From: Alicyclobacillaceae bacterium
GTDB lineage: Bacteria > Bacillota > Bacilli > Kyrpidiales > Kyrpidiaceae
DNA length: 64,000 bases
NCBI GenBank assembly: GCA_029961045.1
Contig: JASBVN010000021.1
Span: 1-64,000, forward strand
Reading direction: 5' to 3'
A model generated the notes under the pieces. That model saw nothing but the letters and a program-made list of their open reading frames with translations, had not been told where the DNA came from and made no database searches. Position 1 is the first letter of the stretch. Every line of letters starts with the position of its first letter. Shown piece by piece: positions 40,461 to 49,962 of the stretch. A program made the position numbers and the translations under genes.

Positions 40461-41041
40461 AAGACCCCTTTCGTCGAGGGAACTTCCGGAGGGCCGTCCA
40501 CCCGGACCGCCTCGCGGAGGGCGCCGGCGAAGGCCTTGAACAGTCCCTCTGCCATGTGATGGGCATTGCGTCCGTACAAAACTTCCAGATGCAACGTCAC
40601 CCCGGCGTTGTGGGCGAACGCCCGGAAAAACTCTTCGACCAGTTCCGTCGCAAAGCTGCCGATCCGCTCGGCAGGAAAATCGGCGCGAAATACGAGAAAC
40701 CCGCGCCCGCTCACGTCCAATGCCGCCCGTGCGAGGGTCTCGTCCATGGGCGCGTAGCGGGTGCCGTACCGCCGAATCCCCCGTTTGTCCCCGACGGCCA
40801 GCCGGAAAGCTTGTCCGAGGCAGATGCCGATGTCCTCGACCGTGTGGTGGTCGTCCACGTCGGTGTCGCCGCTCGCCCGGACGGTCAAGTCGAACAACCC
40901 GTGTTGCGCCAGCAAATCGAGCATGTGGCGCAGGAAAGGCACCGGGAGGTCGAGGTCTCTCCGCCCCGTTCCGTCCAAATCCAGGCGCACCTCAATGTCC
41001 GTTTCGCCGGTCCGGCGGCGGATTTCACCGTACCGCCCCAT
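40457..41041 (-). CDS. hisB: Imidazoleglycerol-phosphate dehydratase
   Basis: A 194-residue Mn-dependent dehydratase, step 6 of histidine synthesis. The two metal-binding repeats are [13 protein letters not shown] and [16 protein letters not shown], with the second-half pattern [20 protein letters not shown]. It is the single-function form, without a HisB phosphatase domain. The ATG at 41041 follows AGGAGG by seven bases; a TTG at 41062 is out of the ribosome-site window. It overlaps the hisD 3' end by 17 bases. Confidence 0.97.
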   Translation of the reverse strand: MGRYGEIRRRTGETDIEVRLDLDGTGRRDLDLPVPFLRHMLDLLAQHGLFDLTVRASGDTDVDDHHTVEDIGICLGQAFRLAVGDKRGIRRYGTRYAPMDETLARAALDVSGRGFLVFRADFPAERIGSFATELVEEFFRAFAHNAGVTLHLEVLYGRNAHHMAEGLFKAFAGALREAVRVDGPPEVPSTKGVL

Positions 41042-42320
41042 CCTTCGACCTCCTCCCTCCAAACAGGCGCGCCTCCACCGCCTGGGCGTGAGCCTCGAGT
41101 CCCTCCGCCCGGGCGAAAAGGGCGATCTTCTCCCCTTGGGTGCGCAAAGCGGCCTCGGTGTATTGAATGATGCTCATCCGGGTGAGGAAATCGTCGACCG
41201 ACAGGGGAGAGGCGAACCGGGCGGCCCCGCCGGTGGGCAGGACGTGGTTGGGCCCGGCAAAATAATCGCCCACCGGCTCGGGGCTCCACGGACCGAGAAA
41301 CACCGCCCCCGCGCTCTCGATCATCCCCAGCCAGCGGTGGGGATCCTCCACCAACAATTCCAGATGTTCCGGAGCCACGAGGTTGGCCACCGCCACCGCC
41401 TCTTCGATGCTGTCCACCAAAAGAATCCCGCCCTGGTTTTCCAAAGCCTGGCGGGCGATATCCCGGCGGGGCAACCGCGCCAGCCTGCGGTTGACCGCCT
41501 GGATCACCCCCTGGGCCAACGTCTTGGAAGGGGTGACCAGGACGGCGCTGGCCAAGGGATCGTGCTCCGCCTGAGAGAGGAGGTCGGCCGCCGTCCAATC
41601 CGGATCGGCGGACCGGTCCGCTACAATCAGAATCTCGCTGGGGCCCGCCGGCATGTCGATTCCCACGTGGCCGAAGACCGCCAATTTGGCCAGAGCGACG
41701 TAGATGTTCCCGGGACCGACGATTTTGTCCACGGGGCGGATGGTCTCCGTCCCGTAGGCCATCGCCGCGATCGCTTGGGCGCCGCCGATGCGGTAGACCT
41801 CCCGCACTCCGAGTTCCCGCAAGGCGACCAGGACCGCCGGATTCCAGGCGCCCTCCGGGGTGGGGGTCGCCACGGCGATCTCCTTGACTCCGGCGACCTG
41901 GGCGGGGATGACGTTCATGAGCACCGACGAAGGGTAAGCGGCCCGCCCACCCGGAACATAAACCCCGACCCGCCGGAGAGGGCGAACCACTTGTCCCAGC
42001 ATCCGGCCGTCTTCTTCCGAAATAAACCAGGAGGTGCGGCGCTGGTGCTCATGATACCGGCGAATGTTGCGGATCGCCTCCCGGATCACCTCCCGCAACT
42101 CCTGGCCGACCCGGGCTTCCGCCGCTTCGAACCAAGACTCCGGCATCCTCAGATCGGCGATGTCGATGCCGTCGAACGTCTTGGTATAAGCCCGGACGGC
42201 CCGGTCTCCTCCTTCCCGCACCGCCGCGATGATTTCCTCGACCGCCCGGCGCTGCTCGTCATACCGCACACCTTGACGGCGGCGGCGGGACAAAAAGGTT
42301 TCCACATCCCAAATGTTCAC
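41025..42320 (-). CDS. hisD: Histidinol dehydrogenase
   Basis: A 431-residue zinc enzyme oxidising histidinol to histidine (last step). [17 protein letters not shown] binds the substrate-NAD side; [13 protein letters not shown] and [14 protein letters not shown] are family blocks; [14 protein letters not shown] holds a zinc-ligand/catalytic His region. GTG 42320 overlaps the hisG stop (GTGA). Length is standard. Confidence 0.97.
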   Translation of the reverse strand: MNIWDVETFLSRRRRQGVRYDEQRRAVEEIIAAVREGGDRAVRAYTKTFDGIDIADLRMPESWFEAAEARVGQELREVIREAIRNIRRYHEHQRRTSWFISEEDGRMLGQVVRPLRRVGVYVPGGRAAYPSSVLMNVIPAQVAGVKEIAVATPTPEGAWNPAVLVALRELGVREVYRIGGAQAIAAMAYGTETIRPVDKIVGPGNIYVALAKLAVFGHVGIDMPAGPSEILIVADRSADPDWTAADLLSQAEHDPLASAVLVTPSKTLAQGVIQAVNRRLARLPRRDIARQALENQGGILLVDSIEEAVAVANLVAPEHLELLVEDPHRWLGMIESAGAVFLGPWSPEPVGDYFAGPNHVLPTGGAARFASPLSVDDFLTRMSIIQYTEAALRTQGEKIALFARAEGLEAHAQAVEARLFGGRRSKDGAVR

Positions 42321-42952
42321 ACTCTCTCCCCCTTGTTGGCCGCCGCCCGAAGCCGTTCGCACAGCGATTCGATGCGGGCGCCTTTCAGGCGAAAACTCAT
42401 CCGGTTTGCCACGACTCGAGTGGTGATGGGCGCAATTTCGTCGTGGATGACGAGGCCGTTTTCCCGCAGGGTCCGCCCCGTCTCCACCAAATCCACGATG
42501 GCGTCCGCCAAACCCACGAGGGGCGCCAGTTCCACGGAACCGTTGAGGTGGACGATCTCCACCTGCCGGCCGAGGGTGCGGAAATAGTCGGTGGCGATCC
42601 GCGGATATTTGCTCGCCACCCGGTGGGTTCGCCACTCGAGTTGCGGCAGACCGCACAGGCACATCCGGCACCGCCCGATGCCGAGGTCCAGCAATTCGTA
42701 CAGATCCCGGCCGGCCTCCATCAACACGTCTTTTCCGGCGATCCCGAGATCCGCGGCCCCGTATTCGACGTAGGTGGGGACGTCCACCGGCTTGGCCAGG
42801 ACGAACCGGATCGTTCCGTCCCGGGTGGGAATGATCAACTTTCGGGATTCGTCGATCTCCTCCGGCACCTCCAGTCCCGCCTCCCGCCACAGGGACAGGG
42901 TCTCGGCCAGAATCCGGCCCTTGGACAGGGCGATTGTCAATGGCTCAGCCAT
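42317..42952 (-). CDS. hisG: ATP phosphoribosyltransferase, short form HisG
   Basis: A 211-residue catalytic subunit of the first histidine step. It is the short form lacking the regulatory C-terminal domain, so it requires HisZ, encoded just upstream. TIALSKGRILAETL starts the fold; LNGSVELAPLVGLADAIVDLVETGRTLRENGL is the PRPP-binding region. The ATG at 42952 overlaps the hisZ 3' end by eight bases. Feedback by histidine would act through HisZ. Confidence 0.96.
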   Translation of the reverse strand: MAEPLTIALSKGRILAETLSLWREAGLEVPEEIDESRKLIIPTRDGTIRFVLAKPVDVPTYVEYGAADLGIAGKDVLMEAGRDLYELLDLGIGRCRMCLCGLPQLEWRTHRVASKYPRIATDYFRTLGRQVEIVHLNGSVELAPLVGLADAIVDLVETGRTLRENGLVIHDEIAPITTRVVANRMSFRLKGARIESLCERLRAAANKGERV

Positions 42953-44180
42953 CGGCCCGCTCCTCCTTCTGCGCCTCCCGCCACTGGCAGAATGCCCGCA
43001 CCAGTTCCGGGTCGCCTTCCGGCTCCGGACCGGCCAGAAACAAGCTCCGGCCGCCCTCCGCAGGATCCGGGGCCGCCTTCCGGCACTCCAAGGCCACATC
43101 CCATCCCCCGTTCCGCAGCCATCCGGCAAAGGCGATGGCCTCCCGGCGGCGCTCCGGCGGATACACCACCCGCGGCATCGTCACCGGCGGCGTGGGCGCT
43201 TCTCGTTCGAGGGCATCGAGGACCCGCTCGACGCCGATCATGAACCCGGTGGCCGGCGCCCGGCGCCCGAATCGCGCCAGCAATTCGTCGTACCGCCCTC
43301 CCGCGCACACCGGAAACCCGATCCCCGAGGCATACCCTTCAAAAATCATTCCCGTATAATAAGAAAGGTCGAGCATGAGACTCAGGTCGATCTGGACCCG
43401 TTCCGACACCCCGTACAGTCCGATAATGTCCCACAGCTCCGCCATTCGTTCCAAAGAGCGCACCGCCACGGGATGGCTCGTCACCTCTCTGGCCCGTTCC
43501 AGCACCTCCGGCCCGCCCCGCAGGCGCGGAACCGCCGCGAGACAGTCCCGGTTTTTCTCCGGCAAGCGGGCCCGGTTCAATTCTTCTTCGTATCCGACAA
43601 AATTTTGTCGAACCAGGTGGCTTCGAAGGATTTCCCCAAGGTGTTCGCCGGCGTGTTCGGCAAACACCCCCTGCAAAAAGGATACATCGCCCACCGCCAG
43701 CCGGAACGTGGCCACCCCCGCCTCTTCAAGGGCGCGAACCGCCAAGGCGATCACCTCGGCATCGGCGTCGACAGACCCGTCTCCGATCAGTTCGACCCCC
43801 GCCTGGGTGAATTCGGCGTCCCGTCCGGCCACCCTTTCCTGTTGCCGGAAAATCGCCGCCGTATAAGAAAGCCTCAACGGCAGCGGGTGGTGGGCCAGGG
43901 AAGAAGCCACCACCCGCGCAATCGGCGCCGTCATGTCCGGGCGCAACACCACCGTCCGGCCCGACCGGTCGATCATTTTGAACACCCGGTCCTCTCCGCT
44001 CCGAAGAGCTCCGTTTTGAAACGTTTCCAAAAACTCCATGGTCGGCGTAATCAGTTCCTGGTACCCCCACCGCCGGAAGACCCGCTGGCAAGCTGCCTCC
44101 AATTGGCGCTTGCGCCGGGCCAACGGCGGGAGATAGTCCTTGACCCCGTCCGGTTTTTCAAAAATGAGAGGTTTGTGCAC
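42945..44180 (-). CDS. hisZ: ATP phosphoribosyltransferase regulatory subunit HisZ
   Basis: A 411-residue histidyl-tRNA-synthetase paralogue without aminoacylation function. GVKDYLPPLARRKRQLE, ELITPTMEFLETF, VLRPDMTAPIARV and the C-terminal GGRYDELLARFG are HisRS-like. Pairing with short HisG makes this HisZ rather than HisS. I prefer GTG 44180 (GAGGTGA five bases before) to GTG 44189. It is the first gene of the his operon, about 84 nt after the promoter. Confidence 0.95.
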   Translation of the reverse strand: MHKPLIFEKPDGVKDYLPPLARRKRQLEAACQRVFRRWGYQELITPTMEFLETFQNGALRSGEDRVFKMIDRSGRTVVLRPDMTAPIARVVASSLAHHPLPLRLSYTAAIFRQQERVAGRDAEFTQAGVELIGDGSVDADAEVIALAVRALEEAGVATFRLAVGDVSFLQGVFAEHAGEHLGEILRSHLVRQNFVGYEEELNRARLPEKNRDCLAAVPRLRGGPEVLERAREVTSHPVAVRSLERMAELWDIIGLYGVSERVQIDLSLMLDLSYYTGMIFEGYASGIGFPVCAGGRYDELLARFGRRAPATGFMIGVERVLDALEREAPTPPVTMPRVVYPPERRREAIAFAGWLRNGGWDVALECRKAAPDPAEGGRSLFLAGPEPEGDPELVRAFCQWREAQKEERADG

Positions 44181-44237
44181 GCCGTTCACCTCGACTCGTT
44201 TTCGAAAACCCGCACTATCCCGGGCCGGCGGGGGCCG

Positions 44238-44261
44238 CTTTAGTCTGCTACCAAACTAAAG
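44238..44261. promoter_or_regulatory. Candidate operator of the his operon
   Basis: CTTTAGT and ACTAAAG form a perfect 7-bp inverted repeat with a 10-base spacer. It begins about three bases after the predicted transcription start, a classic repressor site. It may be bound by a TrpR/YerC-like HisR regulator reported for Firmicutes; I infer this from position and motif, not from a search. Confidence 0.55.
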
Positions 44262-44270
44262 GATACCCGT

Positions 44271-44299
44271 ATCGTACCGTTGAGGGGACGTTCTGTCAA
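44271..44299 (-). promoter_or_regulatory. Sigma-A promoter of the his operon
   Basis: On the minus strand, TTGACA (-35, 44294-44299), a 17-base spacer and TACGAT (-10, 44271-44276). It lies about 90 bases before hisZ and reads into the inverted repeat at 44238-44261. Confidence 0.85.
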
Positions 44300-44349
44300 C
44301 AGGAGGAAGATCCCTCCGCCGATACGAAAAGGCGGCAGAGCCGGCCCGT

Positions 44350-44379
44350 TTGGGTTTCTCGCGGTTGTTTTAGTACAAT
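44350..44379 (+). promoter_or_regulatory. Candidate promoter of the flavin reductase gene
   Basis: TTGGGT (-35, 44350-44355), an 18-base spacer and TACAAT (-10, 44374-44379) lie 40 bases before the GTG start at 44420. It is divergent from the his promoter. Confidence 0.5.
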
Positions 44380-44419
44380 AGAACCGGACCGTCAATTCCA
44401 TCAAAGGAGTGGATCACCG

Positions 44420-44896
44420 GTGGACGAACAAGCCAAAAAGACGGCGTTGCGCGGCATTACATACGGACTGTACGTCATCGGCACCAAAACCGGCGAGGAC
44501 GTCAACGCCTTTACGGCCAACTGGGTCACCCAGACATCCTTCAATCCCCCTCTGGTCGCCATCGCCGCCAAAAAAGGGACCACGTCTTGCGAGGGCATCA
44601 AAGAAAGCGGGGTCTTTTCGGTCAATGTGCTGGAGACGGGTCAAAAAGACTTGGCCTTTGCCTTTTTCAAACCCGTTTCGAGGGTGGGAAACAAATTCGG
44701 GGATATTGAATTTTACACTTCTACGACCGGAAGCCCGATTTTGAAAGATGCCCTTTCGTGGTTTGAATGCAAGGTAGTGGACGTCAACGAACGGGGAGAC
44801 CACGTCCTTTTTGTCGGGGAAGTGGTGGACGCGGGAGTTCACCGCACAGGCGATCCCTTGACTCTGAAGGAAACGGGTTTATATTACGGAGGTTGA
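44420..44896 (+). CDS. Flavin reductase family protein
   Basis: A 158-residue FMN-binding split-barrel protein. ANWVTQTSFNPPLVAIAAKK and SGVFSVNVLETGQKDLA are the FMN-binding blocks of the flavin reductase-like domain; the C-terminal FECKVVDVNERGDHVLFVGEV closes the barrel. It probably reduces flavin or a small molecule with NAD(P)H. No oxygenase partner is adjacent, so its pathway is unknown. GTG 44420 follows AAAGGAG. Single-gene unit, ending in a bidirectional terminator. Confidence 0.85.
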   Translation: MDEQAKKTALRGITYGLYVIGTKTGEDVNAFTANWVTQTSFNPPLVAIAAKKGTTSCEGIKESGVFSVNVLETGQKDLAFAFFKPVSRVGNKFGDIEFYTSTTGSPILKDALSWFECKVVDVNERGDHVLFVGEVVDAGVHRTGDPLTLKETGLYYGG

Positions 44897-44937
44897 CGCG
44901 TACTCCGGCGAGACCGGCGCTCCGGAGAGGCGCGGGA

Positions 44938-44996
44938 AATAAAATGCGGCTCTTCTCCTGCGGATCCGCCCGCAGGGGAAGAGCCGTCTGGTTTTA
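44938..44996. terminator. Bidirectional rho-independent terminator
   Basis: A 17-bp stem with one wobble (arms 44947-44963 and 44970-44986, 6-base loop) is flanked by AATAAAA on one side and GGTTTTAAT on the other. It serves the flavin reductase gene and the convergent M23 peptidase gene. Confidence 0.85.
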
Positions 44997-44997
44997 A

Positions 44998-46428
44998 TCA
45001 GGTGTACGGCATCGGGTCGACCACCCGTCCCCCCACCCGGACTTCGTAGTGGAGATGCGGTCCCGTCGCCTCCCCCGTCGCCCCGACCCGTCCGATGACC
45101 TGCCCTTGGGCCACCGCCTGACCGGGCACGACGAGAATCTGCGACAGGTGCCCGTACACCGTCACCACACCGCCGCCGTGGTCGATCCGGACACAGAGGC
45201 CGTACCCGCCGTCCCAACCGGCGAAAATCACGCGCCCGCCGTTACTGGCGTAGACGGGGGCACCGTAGGGAGCGCCGATATCGACGCCGGGATGTCTTTC
45301 CCGGCCCCGCCACTCCCCGAAGGGAGAACTGATCACGTGAGACGTCGTCGGCCAAATCCACGTGCCGCTGGCGTATCCGGCCGCCGGCCCCGTACCGCGG
45401 GCGACGACTTTGTCCACTTTGTCCTCAAGTAACCGTTCCTCAAGAACTTCTTCGCGGACGGCGCGCCCGTTGACGTAATAAATCCGGACCGCCTGGCTCT
45501 TGCGCCCTTCGCGCCCCTCTTGCACGACCCTAGACTCACCCGCCGGCAAAGAGGGGTCGTCGCGGTATTGAACCCCGTAGGGAACCGGAACCTCCCGGGT
45601 CACCTCCCGAACGGCCTCAGCGTGTAGATAGGGCTCTTCCGCCGTCAGATTGAGCACGTCCCCTTCTCGAATCATATCCGGGCTGGAGAGTTGCGGATTA
45701 GACTCCTGAAGCTGTTCCACGGTCATGTTGTGGTTGGCGGCGATGGTCCATAGGGTGTCGCCGCGCGAAACGAGGTAGGTACGGCGCACATCGGTTCCTT
45801 TCGTCAAAATACGGACGGCATCGTCGACTGACCTCACGACAAGATCGGTCGACGGATCGATCGGGCCAAAGTCCACTTTTTCGCGCAGAACCACGCGGTC
45901 GACCTGGACACCTTCCGGAGCGTAGAGGGCTTTCACCCGATCGATCGTCGCCTTGGCCTCCTCCTCTGTCGCTAGCGCCACCACCGGCTTCCCGTTCACG
46001 TATATGCCATATGCTTTGGGTACCCCCGGCAACATCGACCAAGCGCGCCACAATTGCTGTTCTTGATCGGGCCCGATCCGCATGCGGACCGCCCGCACCT
46101 CGAAGCGAACCCCTTGGGAGCGGCTTCGCAATTTATCCAATACCGCCGGATCGGCCACCGCACCGATATAGTTTCCGTTGGCGTAAACCAAGTAAGCGAC
46201 GGGCGCGTGAAGGATCTGGGACTGGGTCAGCGCCGCGCCGGCAACCGCCAGCGGAACCACCACCGCCGCGATCGCGGTCGTTCTCGGCGTCCAGTACCGC
46301 CGCCACCGGGCGCCGGGCGGCTCCTCCTTCAGCCGGATCCGCAGGGCGGCCCACTCTTGCCGAATGTAGGAGCGGCACTCTCCTAGAAATTCCTTCCACC
46401 AACTTTGTTTCTCTGTCGGATCTCCCAT
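44998..46428 (-). CDS. Membrane-anchored M23 peptidase with LysM and G5 domains
   Basis: A 476-residue cell-wall hydrolase. In order: a cytosolic basic start, one membrane helix (about residues 50-68), a long linker, a LysM peptidoglycan-binding motif (YLVSRGDTLWTIAANHNMTV, about 212-231), a G5-like beta region with VRIYYVNGRAVREEV, and a C-terminal M23 domain with zinc ligands HPGVDIG, HGGGVVTVYGH and HLHYEV. It should cut peptidoglycan cross-bridges. Start is ATG 46428. It is flanked by terminators, so it is a single-gene unit. Confidence 0.92.
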   Translation of the reverse strand: MGDPTEKQSWWKEFLGECRSYIRQEWAALRIRLKEEPPGARWRRYWTPRTTAIAAVVVPLAVAGAALTQSQILHAPVAYLVYANGNYIGAVADPAVLDKLRSRSQGVRFEVRAVRMRIGPDQEQQLWRAWSMLPGVPKAYGIYVNGKPVVALATEEEAKATIDRVKALYAPEGVQVDRVVLREKVDFGPIDPSTDLVVRSVDDAVRILTKGTDVRRTYLVSRGDTLWTIAANHNMTVEQLQESNPQLSSPDMIREGDVLNLTAEEPYLHAEAVREVTREVPVPYGVQYRDDPSLPAGESRVVQEGREGRKSQAVRIYYVNGRAVREEVLEERLLEDKVDKVVARGTGPAAGYASGTWIWPTTSHVISSPFGEWRGRERHPGVDIGAPYGAPVYASNGGRVIFAGWDGGYGLCVRIDHGGGVVTVYGHLSQILVVPGQAVAQGQVIGRVGATGEATGPHLHYEVRVGGRVVDPMPYT

Positions 46429-46498
46429 TCTATCCCTCCCCCCATATGCAAACGATGTATCTTATTCGACATCCTTCGGCAATCTCCTCCCGGAGCGC

Positions 46499-46527
46499 AA
46501 AAAAAATCCCCCTATTTGGAGGGGGGA
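46499..46527 (-). terminator. Rho-independent terminator of the YvlD-like gene
   Basis: On the minus strand, a TCCCCC/GGGGGA stem with an eight- to nine-base loop is followed by eight T. It lies about 110 bases after the stop of the gene ending at 46636 and before the M23 gene. Confidence 0.7.
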
Positions 46528-46635
46528 ACTCACATGAAATCAAATTGGTCGATATGCTCAGTTGATCCGTTTATTTCTCCGTTTTTCTCCTTTATTCTCC
46601 ATCCTTGACCTCCTGGTTGGCACGTGAAGAGAATG

Positions 46636-46977
46636 TCACAGAAAATCGACAAGTTTGTTTAGGACATAACTGACCACCGTCACGAGGAGGCTGCCGAGGA
46701 TGGCGGCCCCGAAACCGCGCACCTCAAATCCTTGCACCAGGTGGCCGACGGCATAAAACAGCAGGCCGTTGATCACGAAGGTGAACAAGCCGAGGGTCAA
46801 AAGATTCAAGGGAAGGGTAAAAAACAGGAGAATCGGCCGGATGAAAGTATTGACGAGCCCGAGGATCAAAGCGGCCACGACGGCCGCCCACCAGCCCCGA
46901 ACCTCAATGCCCTCGATCCAACGTGCGGCCAACAACAACGCCAGGGCGTTGATGATCAAATGCAGAATCCAGCGCAT
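46636..46977 (-). CDS. YvlD-like membrane protein (phage holin 4_2 family)
   Basis: A 113-residue four-helix membrane protein. The sequence fits YvlD/phage-holin-4_2 proteins: HLIINALALLLAARWIEGIEV, then LGLVNTFIRPILLFFTLPLNLLT, and a second half repeating the pattern. These are usually housekeeping envelope proteins, not phage lysis factors; no phage genes are near. ATG 46977 follows GAGAGGTG. It lies downstream of uvrA on the same strand. Confidence 0.85.
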   Translation of the reverse strand: MRWILHLIINALALLLAARWIEGIEVRGWWAAVVAALILGLVNTFIRPILLFFTLPLNLLTLGLFTFVINGLLFYAVGHLVQGFEVRGFGAAILGSLLVTVVSYVLNKLVDFL

Positions 46978-47008
46978 AAAACACCTCTCGTTTCCCCGTT
47001 TTCCCGTT

Positions 47009-49897
47009 TCAGCCCGCCGCGGACGTCCGCGCGCCCGGGTCGGCTCCTTGCAGGCGGGCGGCCATCCGCCGGCGGTCTCGCTCCAGAATCGGAGCCAGGA
47101 ACCGGCCGGTATACGAACCTGGATGGGCTGCCACCGCCTCCGGCGTTCCCGTCGCCACCACCTCGCCCCCCCGGTCGCCTCCCTCCGGGCCGAGATCGAT
47201 CAGCCAATCCGCCGTCTTGATGACATCGAGGTTGTGTTCGATCACGATCACCGTATCGCCGGCATCCACCAATCGTTGGAGCACTTCCAGAAGGCGGCGG
47301 ATGTCGGCGGCGTGCAAACCGGTGGTCGGCTCATCGAGGATGTAGACCGTCTTGCCGTTGCTTCGCCGGTGCAACTCCGAGGCGAGCTTGATTCGTTGCG
47401 CTTCCCCGCCGGACAGGGTGGTCGCCGGTTGGCCCAACTTCATATAGCCGAGCCCGACGTCCACGAGGGTCTGGAGCTTACGGGCGATGCGCGGCACTGC
47501 TTGGAAGAAATCCATCGCATCCTCGATCGTCATGTCGAGGACATCGGCGATGTTCTTCCCTTTGTAACGGACCTCTAAGGTCTCCCGATTGTACCGTTTT
47601 CCCTTGCACACTTCGCAGGGCACATACACATCCGGCAAAAAGTGCATCTCGATTTTGATGATCCCGTCCCCCCGGCAGGCTTCGCACCTCCCGCCTTTGA
47701 TGTTAAAGCTGAACCGGCCTTTTTTATACCCTCGCATCCGGGCTTCCGGAGTCGAGGCAAAGACATCCCGAATGTCGTCGAAAACGCCGGTATAGGTGGC
47801 GGGGTTGGAGCGGGGCGTCCGGCCGATGGGCGACTGGTCGATGTCGATGACTTTTTCCACGTGTTCCAAACCGCGGATTTCCCGGTACTCCCCCGGCTTC
47901 ATCCGCGCGCCGTTGCAATGGACGGCCAGGGCCTTATACAAAATTTCGTTCACCAAGGTGCTTTTCCCCGACCCGGAGACTCCCGTTACACACGTGAACA
48001 GGCCCAGGGGAAAACGAACGGTGACGGATTTCAAATTGTGTTCGGCGGCGCCGACCACCTCCAACCATTTGTCCCCCGGCTGCCGCCGTTTCTCGGGAAG
48101 GGGAATGAACTCCCGCCCGCTGAGGTACCGGCCGGTCACCGACGTTTCGTGGCGCATGATCTCTTCCGGTGTCCCCGCCGCCACGACTTGTCCCCCGTGA
48201 ACACCGGCCCCGGGGCCGATGTCGATGATGTAGTCGGCAGCGAGCATCGTGTCCTCGTCGTGTTCGACCACGATCAGGGTATTCCCCAAATCCCTCATCC
48301 GCTCGAGGGTCCGGATGAGGCGCTCGTTGTCCCGTTGGTGCAGCCCGATGGATGGTTCGTCCAAGATATACAGCACCCCGGTCAGGCCCGAGCCGATTTG
48401 CGTAGCCAAACGAACCCGCTGGGCCTCTCCCCCGGACAGGGTCCCCGCGGGCCGGTTCAGCGTCAAATAGTCCAAACCCACGTCCCGGAGAAAGCCCAGC
48501 CGCGCCCGGATCTCCTTGAGGACCTGCCGGGCGATATGCTCCTGCTTCTCGGTGAGGCGGAGCCGGTCGAAAAACTCCAGGGCTTCGGTCACCGACAAGG
48601 CCGTGACTTCGGCGATGTTTTTTCCGCCGAGCTTGACCGCCAGAGCTTCGGGCCGCAACCGCCTGCCGCCGCAGGCGGAACACGGCCGGCTACTCATGAA
48701 TTCCTCGATAAACTCCCGGACGTGCTCCGAAACCGTCTCCCGGTACCTCCGCTCCAGATTCGGAATGACCCCTTCAAAGGGAATCTCGGCCGTCCTGCGC
48801 TGCCCGAGCTCATTTTCGTAAACAAACCGGATCCTCTCCCCGGGCGCACCGTACAGCAGTTTGTCGAGCAGTTCGGGATCCAACCGTTCCACCGGTACGT
48901 CCATGTCGATTCCGAACGCCCGGCAGGCCGCCTCCAGGAGTCGAGGATAATAGTTCGAAGTGCTCCCGGACCACGGCACGATGGCCCCCTCCGCCAAGGT
49001 GCGGCTCCGATCCGGAATGACCAAATCGACATCGATCTCCGTGTTCGTCCCCAGACCGCCGCACGCCTCACAGGCTCCATACGGGCTGTTAAACGAAAAC
49101 ATGCGTGGGCTCAATTCCCCCACGCTGACGCCGCAGTCGGGACAGGCCAATTTCTGACTGAACAGCCATTCCTCACCGTCGACGATGGAAATGACCACGA
49201 GACCGCCGCTTTGCCCCAGCGCCGTTTCAATGGAATCGGCCAGCCGCTGTTCGACGCCGGGCTTGACGACGATGCGGTCGACCACCACCTCCACGGTGTG
49301 CTTCCGGTTCTTTTCCAACCGTATGGGCTCCGTCAATTCCCGTATTTCCCCGTCCACCCGGACCCGGACGAATCCCTGCTTGGCCAAATCCCCGAACAAT
49401 TTGGCGTGCTCGCCTTTTCGCCCCCGCACCACCGGAGACAGCACCTGAATCCGGGTGCGCTCCGGAAGGGTCATCACCCGGTCGACCATCTGCTCCACCG
49501 TTTGGGAAGAAATCGGCCTTCCGCAACGGGGGCAGTGAGGTTCTCCCACCCTTGCAAACAGAAGGCGGAGATAGTCGTAGATCTCCGTCACCGTTCCCAC
49601 CGTAGAGCGGGGATTCCGTCCGGTGGTCTTCTGGTCGATGGAAATGGCCGGCGAGAGTCCTTCGATGGAATCGACGTCCGGCTTGTCCATCTGTCCGAGA
49701 AATTGCCGGGCATAGGCCGAGAGGGACTCCACATACCGGCGCTGTCCCTCGGCATAAATGGTGTCAAAAGCGAGGGACGATTTGCCGGATCCGCTCAAGC
49801 CCGTCAACACCACAAACCGGTCACGGGGAATGACCACGTCGATGTTCTTCAAGTTATGAACCCGGGCTCCCTTAATGACAATTGAATCCTGTCCCAT
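47009..49897 (-). CDS. uvrA: Excinuclease ABC subunit A
   Basis: A 962-residue damage-sensing ATPase of nucleotide excision repair. Two ABC ATPase modules: the first Walker [10 protein letters not shown] near residue 35, and the second [14 protein letters not shown]. Signatures GGEAQR occur in both halves, and zinc modules appear as [20 protein letters not shown] and CEACRGDG...CEVCKG. Full length. Start is ATG 49897. It lies 65 bases downstream of uvrB on the same strand, so the two are probably co-transcribed. Confidence 0.98.
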   Translation of the reverse strand: MGQDSIVIKGARVHNLKNIDVVIPRDRFVVLTGLSGSGKSSLAFDTIYAEGQRRYVESLSAYARQFLGQMDKPDVDSIEGLSPAISIDQKTTGRNPRSTVGTVTEIYDYLRLLFARVGEPHCPRCGRPISSQTVEQMVDRVMTLPERTRIQVLSPVVRGRKGEHAKLFGDLAKQGFVRVRVDGEIRELTEPIRLEKNRKHTVEVVVDRIVVKPGVEQRLADSIETALGQSGGLVVISIVDGEEWLFSQKLACPDCGVSVGELSPRMFSFNSPYGACEACGGLGTNTEIDVDLVIPDRSRTLAEGAIVPWSGSTSNYYPRLLEAACRAFGIDMDVPVERLDPELLDKLLYGAPGERIRFVYENELGQRRTAEIPFEGVIPNLERRYRETVSEHVREFIEEFMSSRPCSACGGRRLRPEALAVKLGGKNIAEVTALSVTEALEFFDRLRLTEKQEHIARQVLKEIRARLGFLRDVGLDYLTLNRPAGTLSGGEAQRVRLATQIGSGLTGVLYILDEPSIGLHQRDNERLIRTLERMRDLGNTLIVVEHDEDTMLAADYIIDIGPGAGVHGGQVVAAGTPEEIMRHETSVTGRYLSGREFIPLPEKRRQPGDKWLEVVGAAEHNLKSVTVRFPLGLFTCVTGVSGSGKSTLVNEILYKALAVHCNGARMKPGEYREIRGLEHVEKVIDIDQSPIGRTPRSNPATYTGVFDDIRDVFASTPEARMRGYKKGRFSFNIKGGRCEACRGDGIIKIEMHFLPDVYVPCEVCKGKRYNRETLEVRYKGKNIADVLDMTIEDAMDFFQAVPRIARKLQTLVDVGLGYMKLGQPATTLSGGEAQRIKLASELHRRSNGKTVYILDEPTTGLHAADIRRLLEVLQRLVDAGDTVIVIEHNLDVIKTADWLIDLGPEGGDRGGEVVATGTPEAVAAHPGSYTGRFLAPILERDRRRMAARLQGADPGARTSAAG

Positions 49898-49962
49898 GAC
49901 CCCTCTCCTTCACCCCGACATCCACGCACCTGTCTGTAGATTTCCCGGGAAATACGTCGAAT

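Noticed and set aside
44190-44270. Possible T-box or His leader peptide before hisZ
   Set aside because: Leader of about 84 nt is too short for a T-box and has no run of His codons; a simple inverted repeat explains it better.
46534-46608. A 24-codon reading frame on the plus strand with an apparent strong ribosome site
   Set aside because: The GGAGGGGGG is the arm of the minus-strand terminator at 46499-46527; the peptide shows no conserved features.
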